From Lathyrus oleraceus (lineage: Eukaryota; Streptophyta; Magnoliopsida; Fabales; Fabaceae), in assembly GCF_024323335.1 (NCBI RefSeq), contig NC_066582.1:88718944-88782943 (forward strand): DNA of 64,000 nucleotides. The letters are read 5' to 3'. Below, in pieces: positions 22,626 to 33,956 of this stretch; the stretch's first letter is position 1; every line of letters starts with the position of its first letter. The position numbers and the translations under genes were made by a program. Under the pieces are notes generated by a model. It saw nothing but the letters and a program-made list of their open reading frames with translations. It did not search any database and was not told where the DNA came from.

Positions 22626-22795
22626 AATTTTTGCCTAGATTGCCCCAGTGTGAGGTGTTCAATCTAGCGGGATGCGAATTCTTTTTTCAATGTCTCTAAC
22701 TTTTGCCTGGATCGCCCTTTCGGGTTTTCAATCCACCGAGACGCTCCTTTTTGCCTAAGTCGCCCTTTGGGGTGTTCGACTTAGCGAGCTATTCT
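22626..22795 (-). other. Post-integrase stem-loop array (element A)
   Basis: Three units on the + strand, most of the form TTTTTGCC-stem-loop-stem'-GCGGG/CGAG. The stems are CTAGATTG/CAATCTAG (22635-22642/22660-22667), TGGAT/ATCCA (22708-22712/22731-22735) and CTAAGTCG/CGACTTAG (22755-22762/22777-22784). All pair perfectly although their sequences differ. The array starts about 15 bases after the integrase stop. Confidence 0.65.
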
Positions 22796-22809
22796 GCTTT
22801 TTCTTTGTT

Positions 22810-23466
22810 TTAGGCGAAGTATTTCTTGACTGCATCGGAATTCACAGGACGAGTGAACTTTTCCATCCATTGTTGTAAGTGTCAGAGCACTGCCTGAAAA
22901 GGCTTTCTTGACCACATATGGACATTCATAGCTTGGAGTCCACTTGCCCCTGGAATTGGGCACGAAAGACAGGACTTTCTTGAGCATGAGGTCCCTCGGA
23001 ACACACGAGGCTTGACCTTCTTATCGAATGTTTTCATCACTCTCTGCTGATATGACTGACCATGACACATGGCAGTTGATCTCTTCTTTTCGATCGAATT
23101 CAGCATCAGCCAACTTGGGACTTTGAGGGTGCTATCTTTCTTTTGTTTTTTTTTTTTTATTTTGCTTTTGATTTTGCTTTTGATTTCTTTTGATTTCGCA
23201 ACCTCCTCTTTCTTTTTTTTTCCTTTTTGATAATGCCCCAGTTGGCTGTTCTGCTGATTCTCGAGATGCAGCTGAGTGATCTTCTTTTCTTGCTCAAGAA
23301 GTCGGGAAGTCTCGTCAGGAATCCCTTCAACATCATCTTCGTCTGCTTCAAATACATGGAATTCAAAATTGGGAGATGACGTCCGATCACTATGTTCAAT
23401 GGGTTTGAGAAACAACCTGCATAATGATTTTGATATGAAAAGCTTTTTGAAAAACAAACAAGACAA
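22810..23466 (-). pseudogene. Element A pol remnant: pre-RT segment fused to integrase C-terminus
   Basis: Starts at the intron-like acceptor with the acidic pre-RT segment (FEADEDDVEGIPDETSRLLEQEK). It then passes through a lysine-rich low-complexity stretch (T-rich on +, about 23130-23235) and resumes at the very end of integrase (STAMCHGQSYQQRVMKTFDKK ... KKYFA, stop at 22810-22812). A frameshift lies near 22985. Compared with E1, about 3.1 kb encoding RT, both RNase H domains and nearly all of integrase is missing. Confidence 0.85.
23417..23440 (-). promoter_or_regulatory. Candidate 3' splice site in front of the A pol remnant
   Basis: In sense AAAATCATTATGCAG then GTTG, identical to the E1 site near 5530-5548. 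The conservation outside coding sequence supports the intron typical of Ogre. Confidence 0.4.
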
Positions 23467-23840
23467 TCGTTATGCAGATGAAAAGATTGCTTTTATTCTT
23501 GTTTTTAGGGTTTTTTGTGATCACCAATTTCATGCAAAAAGCGAAAAGGGAAAACAAATGGAAAAACAAATGTTTAACATGAATTTATTTGAATGAAAAT
23601 ATCATTGCACAAAATGTTGCCAACAATGTCATCACTTCTCCTTTTGGCATGGGAGAAGGGTTTTTAAACAAAGTGATTGTTACTCTGACTTATGAACAAC
23701 TGTAGGAACGCCCACAGTGACCCAATTGTGATAGATCCCGCCGGGGATGACAACTGTCAGTATCTCTTGCATCAGCAGCTTCTGGTTTCTGAACAACCCT
23801 TCTGAAGAAAAAGTCGGCGCCAGCCCAGGACTTGTTATCT

Positions 23841-24671
23841 TCAAGCTTGATTAGCATTGGGACCTAAGTCTTCCAAAATCAGAATACCTGACCTCACAAG
23901 GTCTTGAACCTTCACCTTCAGCTGGAAACAACTGTCCACATCATGACCAGGAGCACCCGAATGATACACACAATGCTGTTCAGGCCTATACCACCACCGA
24001 GCGTTGACGGGTATGGGCGGCGGGTCTCTGGGAGTGATCAAGTTCCGCTCTAACAGAGAGGGATACAGTTCGGCGTAGGACGTGGGGATTGGATCAAAAA
24101 TGATCTTCTTCCTCTCATTACTTGCATTGGCTTGATTACCATTGTGATGCTGGGAAGCCTGCTGCTGAGGACGATGTTGTTGATGCTGATATTGCTGAGC
24201 TGGCCTTCTTTGTTGCTGTTGAGTTACTGGAATAGTCACAGCAGCAGCCTGACGATACTGTCCTCTGTTCACACTCCTCCGACGGTGCACAACATTTGTT
24301 TCACTTTCTCCCCTTTTGGGTGCCCCGGAGGATGGCTTCTTAGAACCGGAAGAATTTGAAGAGCCAGGATGGCGAAACGGAGCACCGGTTGCTCTGACAT
24401 CAACAGTCTCTACAGCAAGAGGCTGTTCACTGATTCTGATCCCCCTCAATTCATCACTCACGGCATAATCATTGACGAGAATAGTGACAGCAGGATTCTC
24501 ATGAACGGGTACATCCACTGGTGGAGTACGGCGGACTGGTGGAATTACGGCTTCCAGTCTCTAGGCTAAGGCACGCAGCTCCTCTTGCCCCTGAACAACT
24601 CCTTGCATCGTTGTTATGAACTGGGCCATGTTTGCCCTCATCTCGGCCAATTCTGCTTGAACCTGATCCAT
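23841..24671 (-). pseudogene. Element A gag with core domain deleted
   Basis: One frame from ATG at 24669-24671 (MDQVQAELAEMRANMAQFITT) to the stop at 23841, broken by a TAG at 24561-24563. It has the N-terminal helical segment, a Gln/Pro/Ser-rich linker and a variant zinc knuckle CVYHSGAPGHDVDSC (C-x2-H-x5-H-x4-C). The capsid-like domain kept by element B is missing between them. No protease motif follows before the RT segment. It would act in particle assembly if intact. Confidence 0.8.
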
Positions 24672-25651
24672 ACTCCTCTGTTGATTCAATCTGGTTGAGT
24701 AGCGGTGCGGACGACGATCAGCAATCCTGTCTTAGTCAGGAACCAAAGTGAGAATCTCTCCCAAGCATGTCTGCAATGCAAGGATGTGCATGATATGCAT
24801 GATATGGGTACTATTTTGTCATGAATGATCCTGATAAAGGATATGCGTATGCGAGTTAACTTTTTTTTCATTTTTTTTCATGCATTATTATTTTTCCGAA
24901 AATAAACATGCTATGATGCAAATGATGGAGCCAAGACTGGCAGGAACTGGCATCTGAGGAACCATCTGAAACCCCGAAGTCATCTGAGGAGCTGGCATTT
25001 GAACCCATGTCTGGAGAACTGAGTCGCCATCTGAGCGAGTACCCTCAAATTCAGCCCAGGGATCCGAAATAAACGGAACCCTCTGATCAAAAACCAGGGT
25101 CAAACCTCCGGCGTCCAGAAATATAACTCGTAGTCACCATCAGTACCAGGAGTCACCAACTGTACCTGTTAGAATGATCAAACCCTTCCCCACTCACGGG
25201 TGTCGTCTAGGCCAGGGTAAGGTCGAGAGAAACGCAGCATAAATAACCTTTCGCAGAATATCATCCTGTGCACACCCGATGTATGCACCGATAATATCCC
25301 ACCAGGGTCTGAACTGCTCGTGATATCAATGTTCCGCTAAGTGGCGCCATACCACCCGCTTCCCATGAATCACTCTATTCCTAGGTTTCCTAGATTTCAC
25401 TCATGGCCTGGGTATTGGGCCTTTTACCTCGAGTAACTCCCACCCCAAACAGAGAAACACAGCCAGCCAGCAAATGAATAGGAATGAATGCAAACAGTAA
25501 TGCACACAATAAATGCAAACAATAAATGTTCATATATACAATGAATGCAATAAAATACAACAAGCAGAAAGCAACCAAAACCCTAATCCTAGAGAACGCT
25601 AGGAGAGACTCGCTCAGGGAAGATGGACCAGCATAGGTCAACTTCTCTACA
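24672..25651 (-). other. Element A 5' leader
   Basis: About 1 kb between PBS and gag. No domain is recognised, and no counterpart of the coiled-coil ORF1 of element D is visible. Two T-rich tracts lie at 24860-24900 (+ strand). Confidence 0.5.
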
Positions 25652-25669
25652 TCCCCAGCAGAGTCGCCA
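25652..25669 (-). other. Primer-binding site of element A
   Basis: In sense TGGCGACTCTGCTGGGGA, two bases inside the 5' LTR. It is the best preserved Ogre-type PBS in the window. The priming tRNA would end in TCCCCAGCAGAGTCGCCA. Confidence 0.8.
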
Positions 25670-25671
25670 GC

Positions 25672-28600
25672 TGTCGCATCACGCGAAAAACCGGCGGGAA
25701 AAGAAAGAAACAACAGAGCCGCCACCGTGCGTTATTTATCCCAAAAGAGGGAAAGGAAACGCTCGAAGTAAACCTAGGAAAGAACATGGTCTCGCGACCA
25801 AAGAGGATGGGTTCGGGAGTCGGTTATGCGAAGGGAAGGTGTTAGGCACCCTACGCATCCGTAGTACTCTACGGGATCCACGCACAAAAGGAAGGAAAAA
25901 TGGTTGCTAAAACACTGCTCAAACACACACACACTGGCTGAAAGAAACGAAAGAGACTGACTGAAACTGACTCGGCAGGATATCGTATCCTGGGCCTACT
26001 TAGTCTATCAGGCATAGACATCAGAGTCGAAGTAGTTCGGACTGGGGAAACGACACATGCTCGCTAGGATGTCGCATCCTATGCATACGTATCTTCTCGG
26101 ACGAGAGAAGAATCAGAGCATTCGTAGCTCGGCGGACACGCACACAAACAAAAACAGGCAAAGGCAAACATGGAGCCCAAATGCCAATCACTGGACTTAC
26201 ATCAGCATCCGAACCAGAAAACACACACAGGAAACCAACTGCCAATCGCTGGACTTATGTCGGACTCCAACCAGAACACACACAAAGGTGGTTAAGACAC
26301 AAAGGGTTGAAAAAGAAAAAAAGGGCGCCAGGAGAGATCAGCTCAATCTCCTGCCTACATACTTCATCTGGTGTGAAGATCAGGGCGATGTAGTTCCCCT
26401 ACGCAGGGACAAGGATCTAGCCTAACCAGATAACAGAGGGAGACACAACTCTAGGGAGACTACGACTCGAGCCTAGATGTTGTCATGCAAAGTCAACCCT
26501 AAGTTAAGGTTTCTAGCTAAATGGCACACGGGCCAACCTATCCTAGACACGGCTTGCACAGGAAGCAAGGGTCTCGATTGCAACTAGGGCAAGAGAAAGG
26601 GGAGGTCTCGATCGCAACGAGGGCGAGAGAAAAGAATTAGTGTTAGTGGTTAGTCAAACTCGGCAAGACATCGCGTCTCGTGCCTACGTATCTCATCTGA
26701 ACATGAGAATCAGAGTTGCCGTAGTTCGGCTACGGAGGGAAGAAGGACTCGATTGCAACTAGGGCAAGAGAAAGAGAAAGGCTCGATCGCAACGAGGGCG
26801 AGAGAAAGAGAAAAGGCTCGATCGCAACGAGGGCGAGAGAAAGGAAAAGGCTCGCTCGCAACGAGGGCGAGAGCAAACAAGGATTACTCTAAACTAAACC
26901 TAACTTGCACAGGAAGCAAGTCTAAGCTAGCCTAAGAAGCAAAGCAATCACAATCACAGATAGCACACACTATATACATACAAGAGGCTCACACAAGGGT
27001 TAGGCACTAGGGCCAACTGGAATAGGGTAAGTGTGCTCTTAACCTTGCCATTGAGGGGCTAAGGTGAAGCAGATGAAAGGTGATGAGGGGTGTGCCTCAT
27101 TGCTTCTATCCCTGGCCTGGGAGAGCATTCGACAAGAATGTGTGGGTTCAGAAAGTGGGAACCCTTCTACACATTTGATACTGACTCAACTGTGCAATTG
27201 CACAAGATCTTGGGTTTTTATCTGTAATGCATCAACACAATGGTGTGAGCAAAACAGAAGACACACTGAATAGCAGGGGATAGGCTGCTTATCCCTCGGG
27301 TTCTGCCAATTGCCTCTTCACTTAGGAGGTCTTTGACTCAATGCAAGGACAATTTAAACATACACAAGCATTGCCTCTTAAGGAGGACTTCAGACAGTTT
27401 GCCCGGCCAAATAACAGGCCGGGTCTCCAGACTACATGAAGAAAAAGAAATTATACCTCAAGCAAGTTGCTAAAAAGCAAATCAAAGCAAGTTCAGAGAA
27501 CTTAAGCAACTAAAGTACCTAAAAAAGTCAAACCAATCAGTATGCAATTCAACAGTTAAAAGCAAAAGGAATGGGATCCACAGACAAAACAGATGATCAA
27601 TTGTGCAAAGCACAAGACTCAAACACATGAGTCAAACCTACAAAACAAAGGTTAGCATATGATAAACAATCAAGTTCAAACAAGTTGAATGATCTTTGAG
27701 GCATTGGTGCTTAACCTGAAACAGGAACTCAATTTGTAAGCTCAAAAGACCACTAGGACTAGCCTAGGGTCAAGGATGAAAGAAAAAGTCAAAACAGCAA
27801 AGAAAAGTCAACCAAAGTCATGTTCAAACATTTAAGAAGCAATCTCAATTGGATTCACAATCAAATCATGCATCATTGTCATTTCATACACAAAAGAATG
27901 CAAAGCATGGCAAAGGAAAGCACAAATAGGTCAACTGCAAGACTTCATTCAAAATTCAACCCAAACAATCCCAAAAATTATCAAATAAATCACATCCAAT
28001 CCTAACATCTAGCATGGCAAGCATGTCAAATTTCATGGCAATTGGATGAGAGGAAGGCAATCAATTAAAATCAAGAAGTCAAACCAAATTTAAGCATGCA
28101 CAATGAAAGTCAATAAACATGGGTCAACTTCAAAAAATCATATCAAATTGAAAACAGAAGAGAAATGAATGAGATTAACACCAATGCAAAGCTCAAGATG
28201 TCTAGTTATCAGATATGAAATTTCATGATCATACAATAAGATATGAGAATTTCCCAAAGGATTTGGCAACATGTAGCACAAAAAGTCAACCATTGACTAG
28301 GCAGGGAAGAAAATTCTCAAATAAATGGAAAACAGCACAATCAATTCCAAGAAAATTCACACATGAATTAGACATGTAAGGGAGGGATCATGCAAAATTT
28401 GGGGTCCTTTGGAGGTAAGGAAGCATGTCAACCAAAATTGGGAAAATGCACATCATTGGTGTGACACAAATTGTCACACCCTACTTCAAAAAATCAAAGC
28501 TCACACACCACATATGATAAATGCACAAACTTTATATCAAAACAAAGGTGAATGAGTCTAGTTTCTCCACAAAAAATTTCAGGGGCAATGGATACATTCT

Positions 28601-31015
28601 CATCATTTCACAAAAGTTTTGGCACAGGGTATCACATAGGCATACATGTCAAGAAAACTCATACCATTTAAAATCCAGCCAACCAAAAATTAATTAAAAA
28701 TAATGATTAAATACTACACATCTTCATGGACATGATGCAAAAATTGGCATGATTTTTGGATGAATAATGAAGGAGAAATGGATTTTACAAGATGAGTAAC
28801 AAATTGTAGCAAACATGAATACATAACATGGCATGGAGAGTCAAAGTGGTCAGCGCATGGCATTTTTGTAAATCCTGGCAACATTAAGCAAAACGCAGAG
28901 TTTTGGGGAAGGAAATGAAATGTTCTGATTGGTCCTCACCAATAGAACAGTAACTCGGCCAATGGATGTTCATTGTTCTGGGTTCAAAAACCCTAGGGTT
29001 TTAGCAGCATGGTTTCATCATTCAACTTCATCATAGCAAAACAAATTCAAACGAAATCATACAACCCACATGGCAACATAATCAGAATGCTCATGCAACA
29101 TATAACAACTGCACATTAGACATGATTCTGGGAAAATTCTGGGCAGAGCTTAAGGTATAACATGAACAGCATGTGTTCATCATCAACATTCAATCATGAT
29201 TTCGAAATGTCCAGAAATGAAATTTAAACACACCAATGGCATCAGCAAACATCAGGCATGCGTATTCTAAACATATTTCTCATTGAATCAACAATATCCA
29301 AACAAATCGATTGAAAACAACTTCAAGCATGAAAAATGAAATTTAGATTTCTCTCAGCATAATCAACCAATTAACATGATGTAAGTAGCAATGGACTCAG
29401 TGATGCATACTCTACCAGAAACATACCATAGATTGGAAAAAATGGAGGGTCGAAATCTTACTTGGTTGTGAAGAAAATCGAGATGCCGTGGTTGTTTGAT
29501 GGATGCAGCTTGAAACAGATGCTCACAATGCTATGGAATGATGGAATCTTGAAGTTGTTTGGCTCAATGGTGCATGAAAACTTCCACAACTCAAATTGCC
29601 ATTGTTGGTTCTTGAAGAAAACAGAACAAAAGAGAGGGTTCCAGCTGGGATTTACCACTTGAATAAGCCTACAAATGTTGTCTAGATGATGGAACCAAGA
29701 AGAAAACTCGAGGGTTTTTTAGAGTTGAGCAGAATTTTGCTATTTGGTAAAAATGCAAAATGAGAGAGTGTGAAGGTTTTTCTGTTCGATGGAGGCTGTC
29801 TAGGGTTGCTTTGTGCTGAAATGAAGCTTATGTACTTCTGTTTAGCATTGTTAATCCATGTGCTAAGTTGGTTTAGTTTAAACTGAATCATTTGCCATTT
29901 TGCTAATTTGCACATAAGTGGATATGGAGGGTGTATGGCTGCACGAATGGGCTTGGAAATAGGCTGCAAACAGACCTCATATTTGCTGTTTGTCATCTGT
30001 TCATGAATTGCTAACCTTGTTTTACTTGTTTCACACCATTTGCAAGAATTGCCAAGTTTGCATTTTTGGCCAAAATGATGGTGTGGTAGTGGTATGTGCA
30101 TGAGTTAGGGCTTGGAACAAGTTTCAAATGTCATTCTAAACATTTCCCAATTGGCCAATTGTGTAAAAAATGCTTAAATCAAAAAGTCAAACTTGAGTCA
30201 AACTTGATTTTTAAATGAAATAGGTCAAAAAATGCCATTTTGATTGGCAAGGTTTTGGTTCATGAAATTTACATTTTTGGAAAGAGGAGGAAAAATGTGG
30301 TTTGTAGGAAAAAACCCCACCAAATTTGGCCTTATGGTTCAAGAGATATGACTTGTTGAAGTTCAAGATTTTGTGAAAATGATTTGATCATATCTTGACA
30401 ACCATGCATGGGAATTGAGAGTTCTTGGACTTTTTGAAAATGGGAGAACAAGATCTTCAACTTTCATGTTGGACAAAAATTCATTTGAAACTTGTATCAT
30501 GATGTAAGATTGAGGATCAAGAAGTTTCCATTTTTGGCAGTTGAAATTACAGGTCCACTTTCTATTTTTGGAAATTTTCTGTTTGGCTTCAAATTCTTCA
30601 ATGATGTTGATTGCCATGATATATGAGGCCTATTGGGACATGAACAAGCTCTCTCAAACCATTTCCATCCATCAAAACCATAGAATCAACCACAGTTGAC
30701 CAACTTTGACTTGCTAGGGTTTTGGACTGTCTGTGCATGAACTGATGGCCTCTGAGCCTTCAACCCTTGACTTTAACACTTCAAATAGACCTCCAAGTCA
30801 TGTGAACTTGTTGGACAAAACCTAGGGCCTTTACTCCTTGAGAAACACCCTTGTTTGTTTGGTTGACTGATCTCCTGATCAGTTTGACCTAATTCTTGCT
30901 TGCTTGCTCTTGAGGCAACTGGGGACCATGCAAATGCTATGCAATGGATCATGATATGCTATGACCTAATATGAGATGGTATGTACAATGATAGGTGCAA
31001 ATTTGAGGTGCTACA
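25672..31015 (-). repeat. Element A 5' LTR (5344 bp)
   Basis: Partner of 13124-18467, same length, about 22 substitutions by eye. It carries the same U5 modules (25980-26729), the AGTA-loop hairpin (25859-25874) and the CTCGATCG array. It is followed by the TSD CATAC and then by the interrupted element B LTR. Confidence 0.92.
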
Positions 31016-31020
31016 CATAC

Positions 31021-31850
31021 GTATCTCATTTGAATATGAGAATCAGAGTCTTCGTAGTTCGGCTGACCTATGGGTTGGGGGGATGTGTACTCGCTAAGAC
31101 ATCGCGTCTTATGCCTACGTATCTCATCTGGAATGAGAATCAGAGCAAGCCGTAGTTCGGCTAACTACGGGGTTATGGATTGGGTTTTGGACGAACGACG
31201 TTACTACGCAATCTACCGGATGCTCGACCTTTGGAGACTTACTCTCCTGTAGTAGAAGGAGTAAACGTGTTCTTAGGAGAAGAAAAATCAATAGGTTTTC
31301 TTGCGTTATAGGAACGCTCGTGCAAAAGGAGTCCTGGACAAAGGAACCTGCATAAAGTAAACACAAAAACATTGCCTCCTATCGAGGTCTTCCAGCTAGG
31401 AAAGCAGTAAAATGCGGGAAAAATGTAAAAGGTACCACACGGATGAAGATCCGAGGTAACAGCAATTAAAGGAACGATAAACCCTGAGATCCCTCCAAGC
31501 TAACATCATCAAAGAAAGTGGGTCAGTACAGGTAACCGGAATGAACCTCCAGGGGGTATCCCACAAATAAAGTGGAAAACCACGCAAGTTATCCCTGCAA
31601 AAGTCATGTGAGCCCTCACAAAAACTCAACAAACAGGTTAGAGACAAAAAAATAGGGTAATCAAGGGTTGCCCCCAAATCAAAATGTAACCACATGAATC
31701 ATGCCATTAAAATTCACAAAAAAGACATGCATCAAAAGGGTATCAAATTCACCCATAATACCTCAAACATTCAGAGTATTCAAATTCAAAGCTCAAAGGT
31801 AGTGGGAATAAGGGCAAACCTGATTGGAGAGCTTGATTGAAATTGAGTTG
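31021..31850 (-). repeat. Element B 3' LTR, piece 2 of 3
   Basis: Aligns with 50226-51055 with about 16 differences. It resumes the LTR exactly where piece 1 stopped and ends in AGTTG, the TSD of the Tekay element. It contains the second U5 module (31115-31155) with its preceding hairpin AAGAC-ATCGC-GTCTT. In the other LTR that hairpin reads AAGAT-ATCGC-ATCTT. Confidence 0.9.
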
Positions 31851-33016
31851 TGTAACACCCTTCTAAAATACCCCAATAATTTAATTAAATATCAACATAT
31901 AACATCAGAGTAATTATGCCCTTCAAGGGTGTCACACAGAATATTCACATTTTTCGACAATATAACGGTCATGCTCTTTTATTAATTTAAAACTTAAACA
32001 ATTGCATAAAACACAGCGGATATAATTTCATCAATCATGTAAAACATTACATGGAAAATGGTTCTCAACCAACAATAAAACATTCAAAACAAGTTAAGAC
32101 AACCCATCCCGATGTTACATCTATCAGAGCACGACCCACTACGGAAACTACACTAGACTCCAATAATTAGCTTCTACTCAACTCATTTCTCGTTACCTGA
32201 AAAATAATTGTAAGGGTGAGTTCCTCAATCAATATAATGAGTATTATAAAATATCATGTTATGTTAAGTGATTCAACACACTTCATCACTCTAATCAAAA
32301 CACACATTCAGGAACAGCATATTAATTCAACATCATACCCAATAACAACACAACAATACCAACACAAATACACGTGTAATATTGGAATACATCCATTCAT
32401 ATTACACGCCATACATATAATATGCAATGAGACTCCATGCATGCGGTACCGACTATTTTGTGAACATATAGTTCAACCTCACCGTCCAAATCCAGGCACG
32501 GCTACCAAGCTCACTAGTCCCACTCATTTGAGACATAGTGACTCACTCACTAATTCCTCACCATGGGAATTAGCTACCACCCCAAATGGGCCATGCTATG
32601 CACGCTAATCACCTAGCATGCAAACATCAACAACAATTAAAATGATTTACTCACTAATTCCACACCATGGGAATTAGCTACCACCCCAAATGGGCCACAA
32701 TATGCATGCTAATCACCTAGCAATGCAACAACAACAGCAACTCAAGAATAGACGTATGCTCACACTCTAAGCCATAAAACAGTCTATTCGCAAATGCATA
32801 CATTCACATCATCATGTATACCATCACATATCATCAACAAAAGCATATAATATCATGCCACATAATCAATCATAGTATTAGCACACTCTACTAATACCTA
32901 TACTATTCAAAACAACGGGAAATGATCCCTACAACATCATACATCAGCTAAGTTACATCACTCAGCCTAAACAACCAAAAACTGCACAACCACAGTGCAG
33001 AAAACCACAAGTCTGC

Positions 33017-33310
33017 CCATACGCGTATTGCCTATGCCCATACGCGTATTGCCCAAACCTGACCAAGTCCATACGCGTAATGCCCACGCCCATACGCGTA
33101 TGCTACGCGTACCACATCCTCATACGCGTACCAACAGAGACGCTTTCACGTTCAAAACATCATCTCTTCCACTCATACGCGTATAGCATACACCATACGC
33201 GTACCACTCCAGGGATACGCGTATCACACGCGTATGGCGCGTACCAGCGCCAAAACCCCCATTTTCAAGCCATCCCATACGCGTATTGCCTAGTGCCATA
33301 CGCGTATGAC
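33017..33310. repeat. Cluster of TACGCGTA palindromes in the Tekay LTR
   Basis: Eleven perfect TACGCGTA sites and two one-base variants lie in under 300 bp. Most are embedded in CCCATACGCGTATTGCC-like text, but spacing is irregular, so this is not a simple tandem repeat. The other LTR has the same set (about 39616-39908). Confidence 0.85.
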
Positions 33311-33768
33311 CAGAATCCAGTTTTCCAGATCTGCTATGGGTTTTCTCTGCTACGAGATCCTTCAGATCCAACCTCTCACAGTCCAATTTTCATACACGTT
33401 CGTTCGTTTTATCAATTACAACTCAGATACATTCAACTTCTCAAATCGCTAACCTTACTACATCTAATTCCTACGAATTTCATCAATTATCATCCAATTT
33501 CGTTCATCAATTTTTCACAAATTCATCACATATCATTTCAATCAGAGTCAAATTCAGAGGTTCATCACTACCCATTACATGCTATCCCATAAGACCCATC
33601 AAACGATGATAAACCCCCCTTACCTGAGTAAATCCGGCAATTCCGTTAGCTTCAAGCTTTTCCTCTTCTCTTGCTCTGCCTCTTTGCCCTTTCTCTTTCA
33701 GCCGCTTCTCTTTTCCTTTTTCACGTGAAAACCCTTTTCCAAAAATTAGGACTTTTTTATTATTCCAA

Positions 33769-33776
33769 CTTATATA
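33769..33776 (-). promoter_or_regulatory. Candidate TATA box, Tekay 3' LTR
   Basis: TATATAAG on the - strand about 140 bp from the LTR start. If used, U3 is very short and the R-U5 part is about 1.9 kb. Confidence 0.4.
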
Positions 33777-33914
33777 CTCCAATAATAAAACCCAATAATA
33801 TTATCCCAATAATAATATTAATAATCCAATAATTTTTCTAATTATTTAATTAAATTAATAAATAAAATATTAACTTAATTTAAACAATTATCTTAATTTC
33901 ATCGGGGTGTTACA

Positions 33915-33927
33915 ACTCTCCCCCACT
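33915..33927 (-). other. Polypurine tract of the Tekay element
   Basis: AGTGGGGGAGAGT in sense, abutting the LTR start TGTAACACC. Confidence 0.8.
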
Positions 33928-33956
33928 AAAAGAGTTTTCGTCCTCGAAAACATACC

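Larger units (their letters stand above)
13124..31015 (-). mobile_element. Element A: large-LTR Ogre-like element with deleted internal region
   Basis: Two 5344-bp LTRs (13124-18467 and 25672-31015; TGTCGCATCAC...GCTACA on +) are flanked by CATAC at 13119-13123 and 31016-31020. The internal region is 7.2 kb and reads on the - strand: PBS, gag lacking its core domain, intron-like acceptor, start of pol fused to the end of integrase, then a 4.3-kb 3' region with three tandem-repeat arrays. Protease, RT, RNase H and the integrase core are missing. About 22 LTR differences by eye (0.4%) make this a recent insertion, so the defective form may itself have been mobilised in trans. Confidence 0.93.
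31851..33914 (-). repeat. Tekay 3' LTR
   Basis: 2064 bp with a ten-base terminal inverted repeat. It contains the TACGCGTA cluster (33017-33310), a TATA box at 33769-33776 and CACGTG at 33722-33727. The AT-rich U3 lies at the right-hand end of the + strand copy. Confidence 0.95.

Noticed and set aside
33017..33310. CRISPR-like array
   Set aside because: Irregular spacing, palindromic eight-base core, inside an LTR of a eukaryotic retrotransposon.
32216..33592. ORFs of 60-170 codons in both Tekay LTRs
   Set aside because: LTR copies of one another. Histidine/threonine-rich low-complexity translations of AT- and TACGCGTA-rich DNA.
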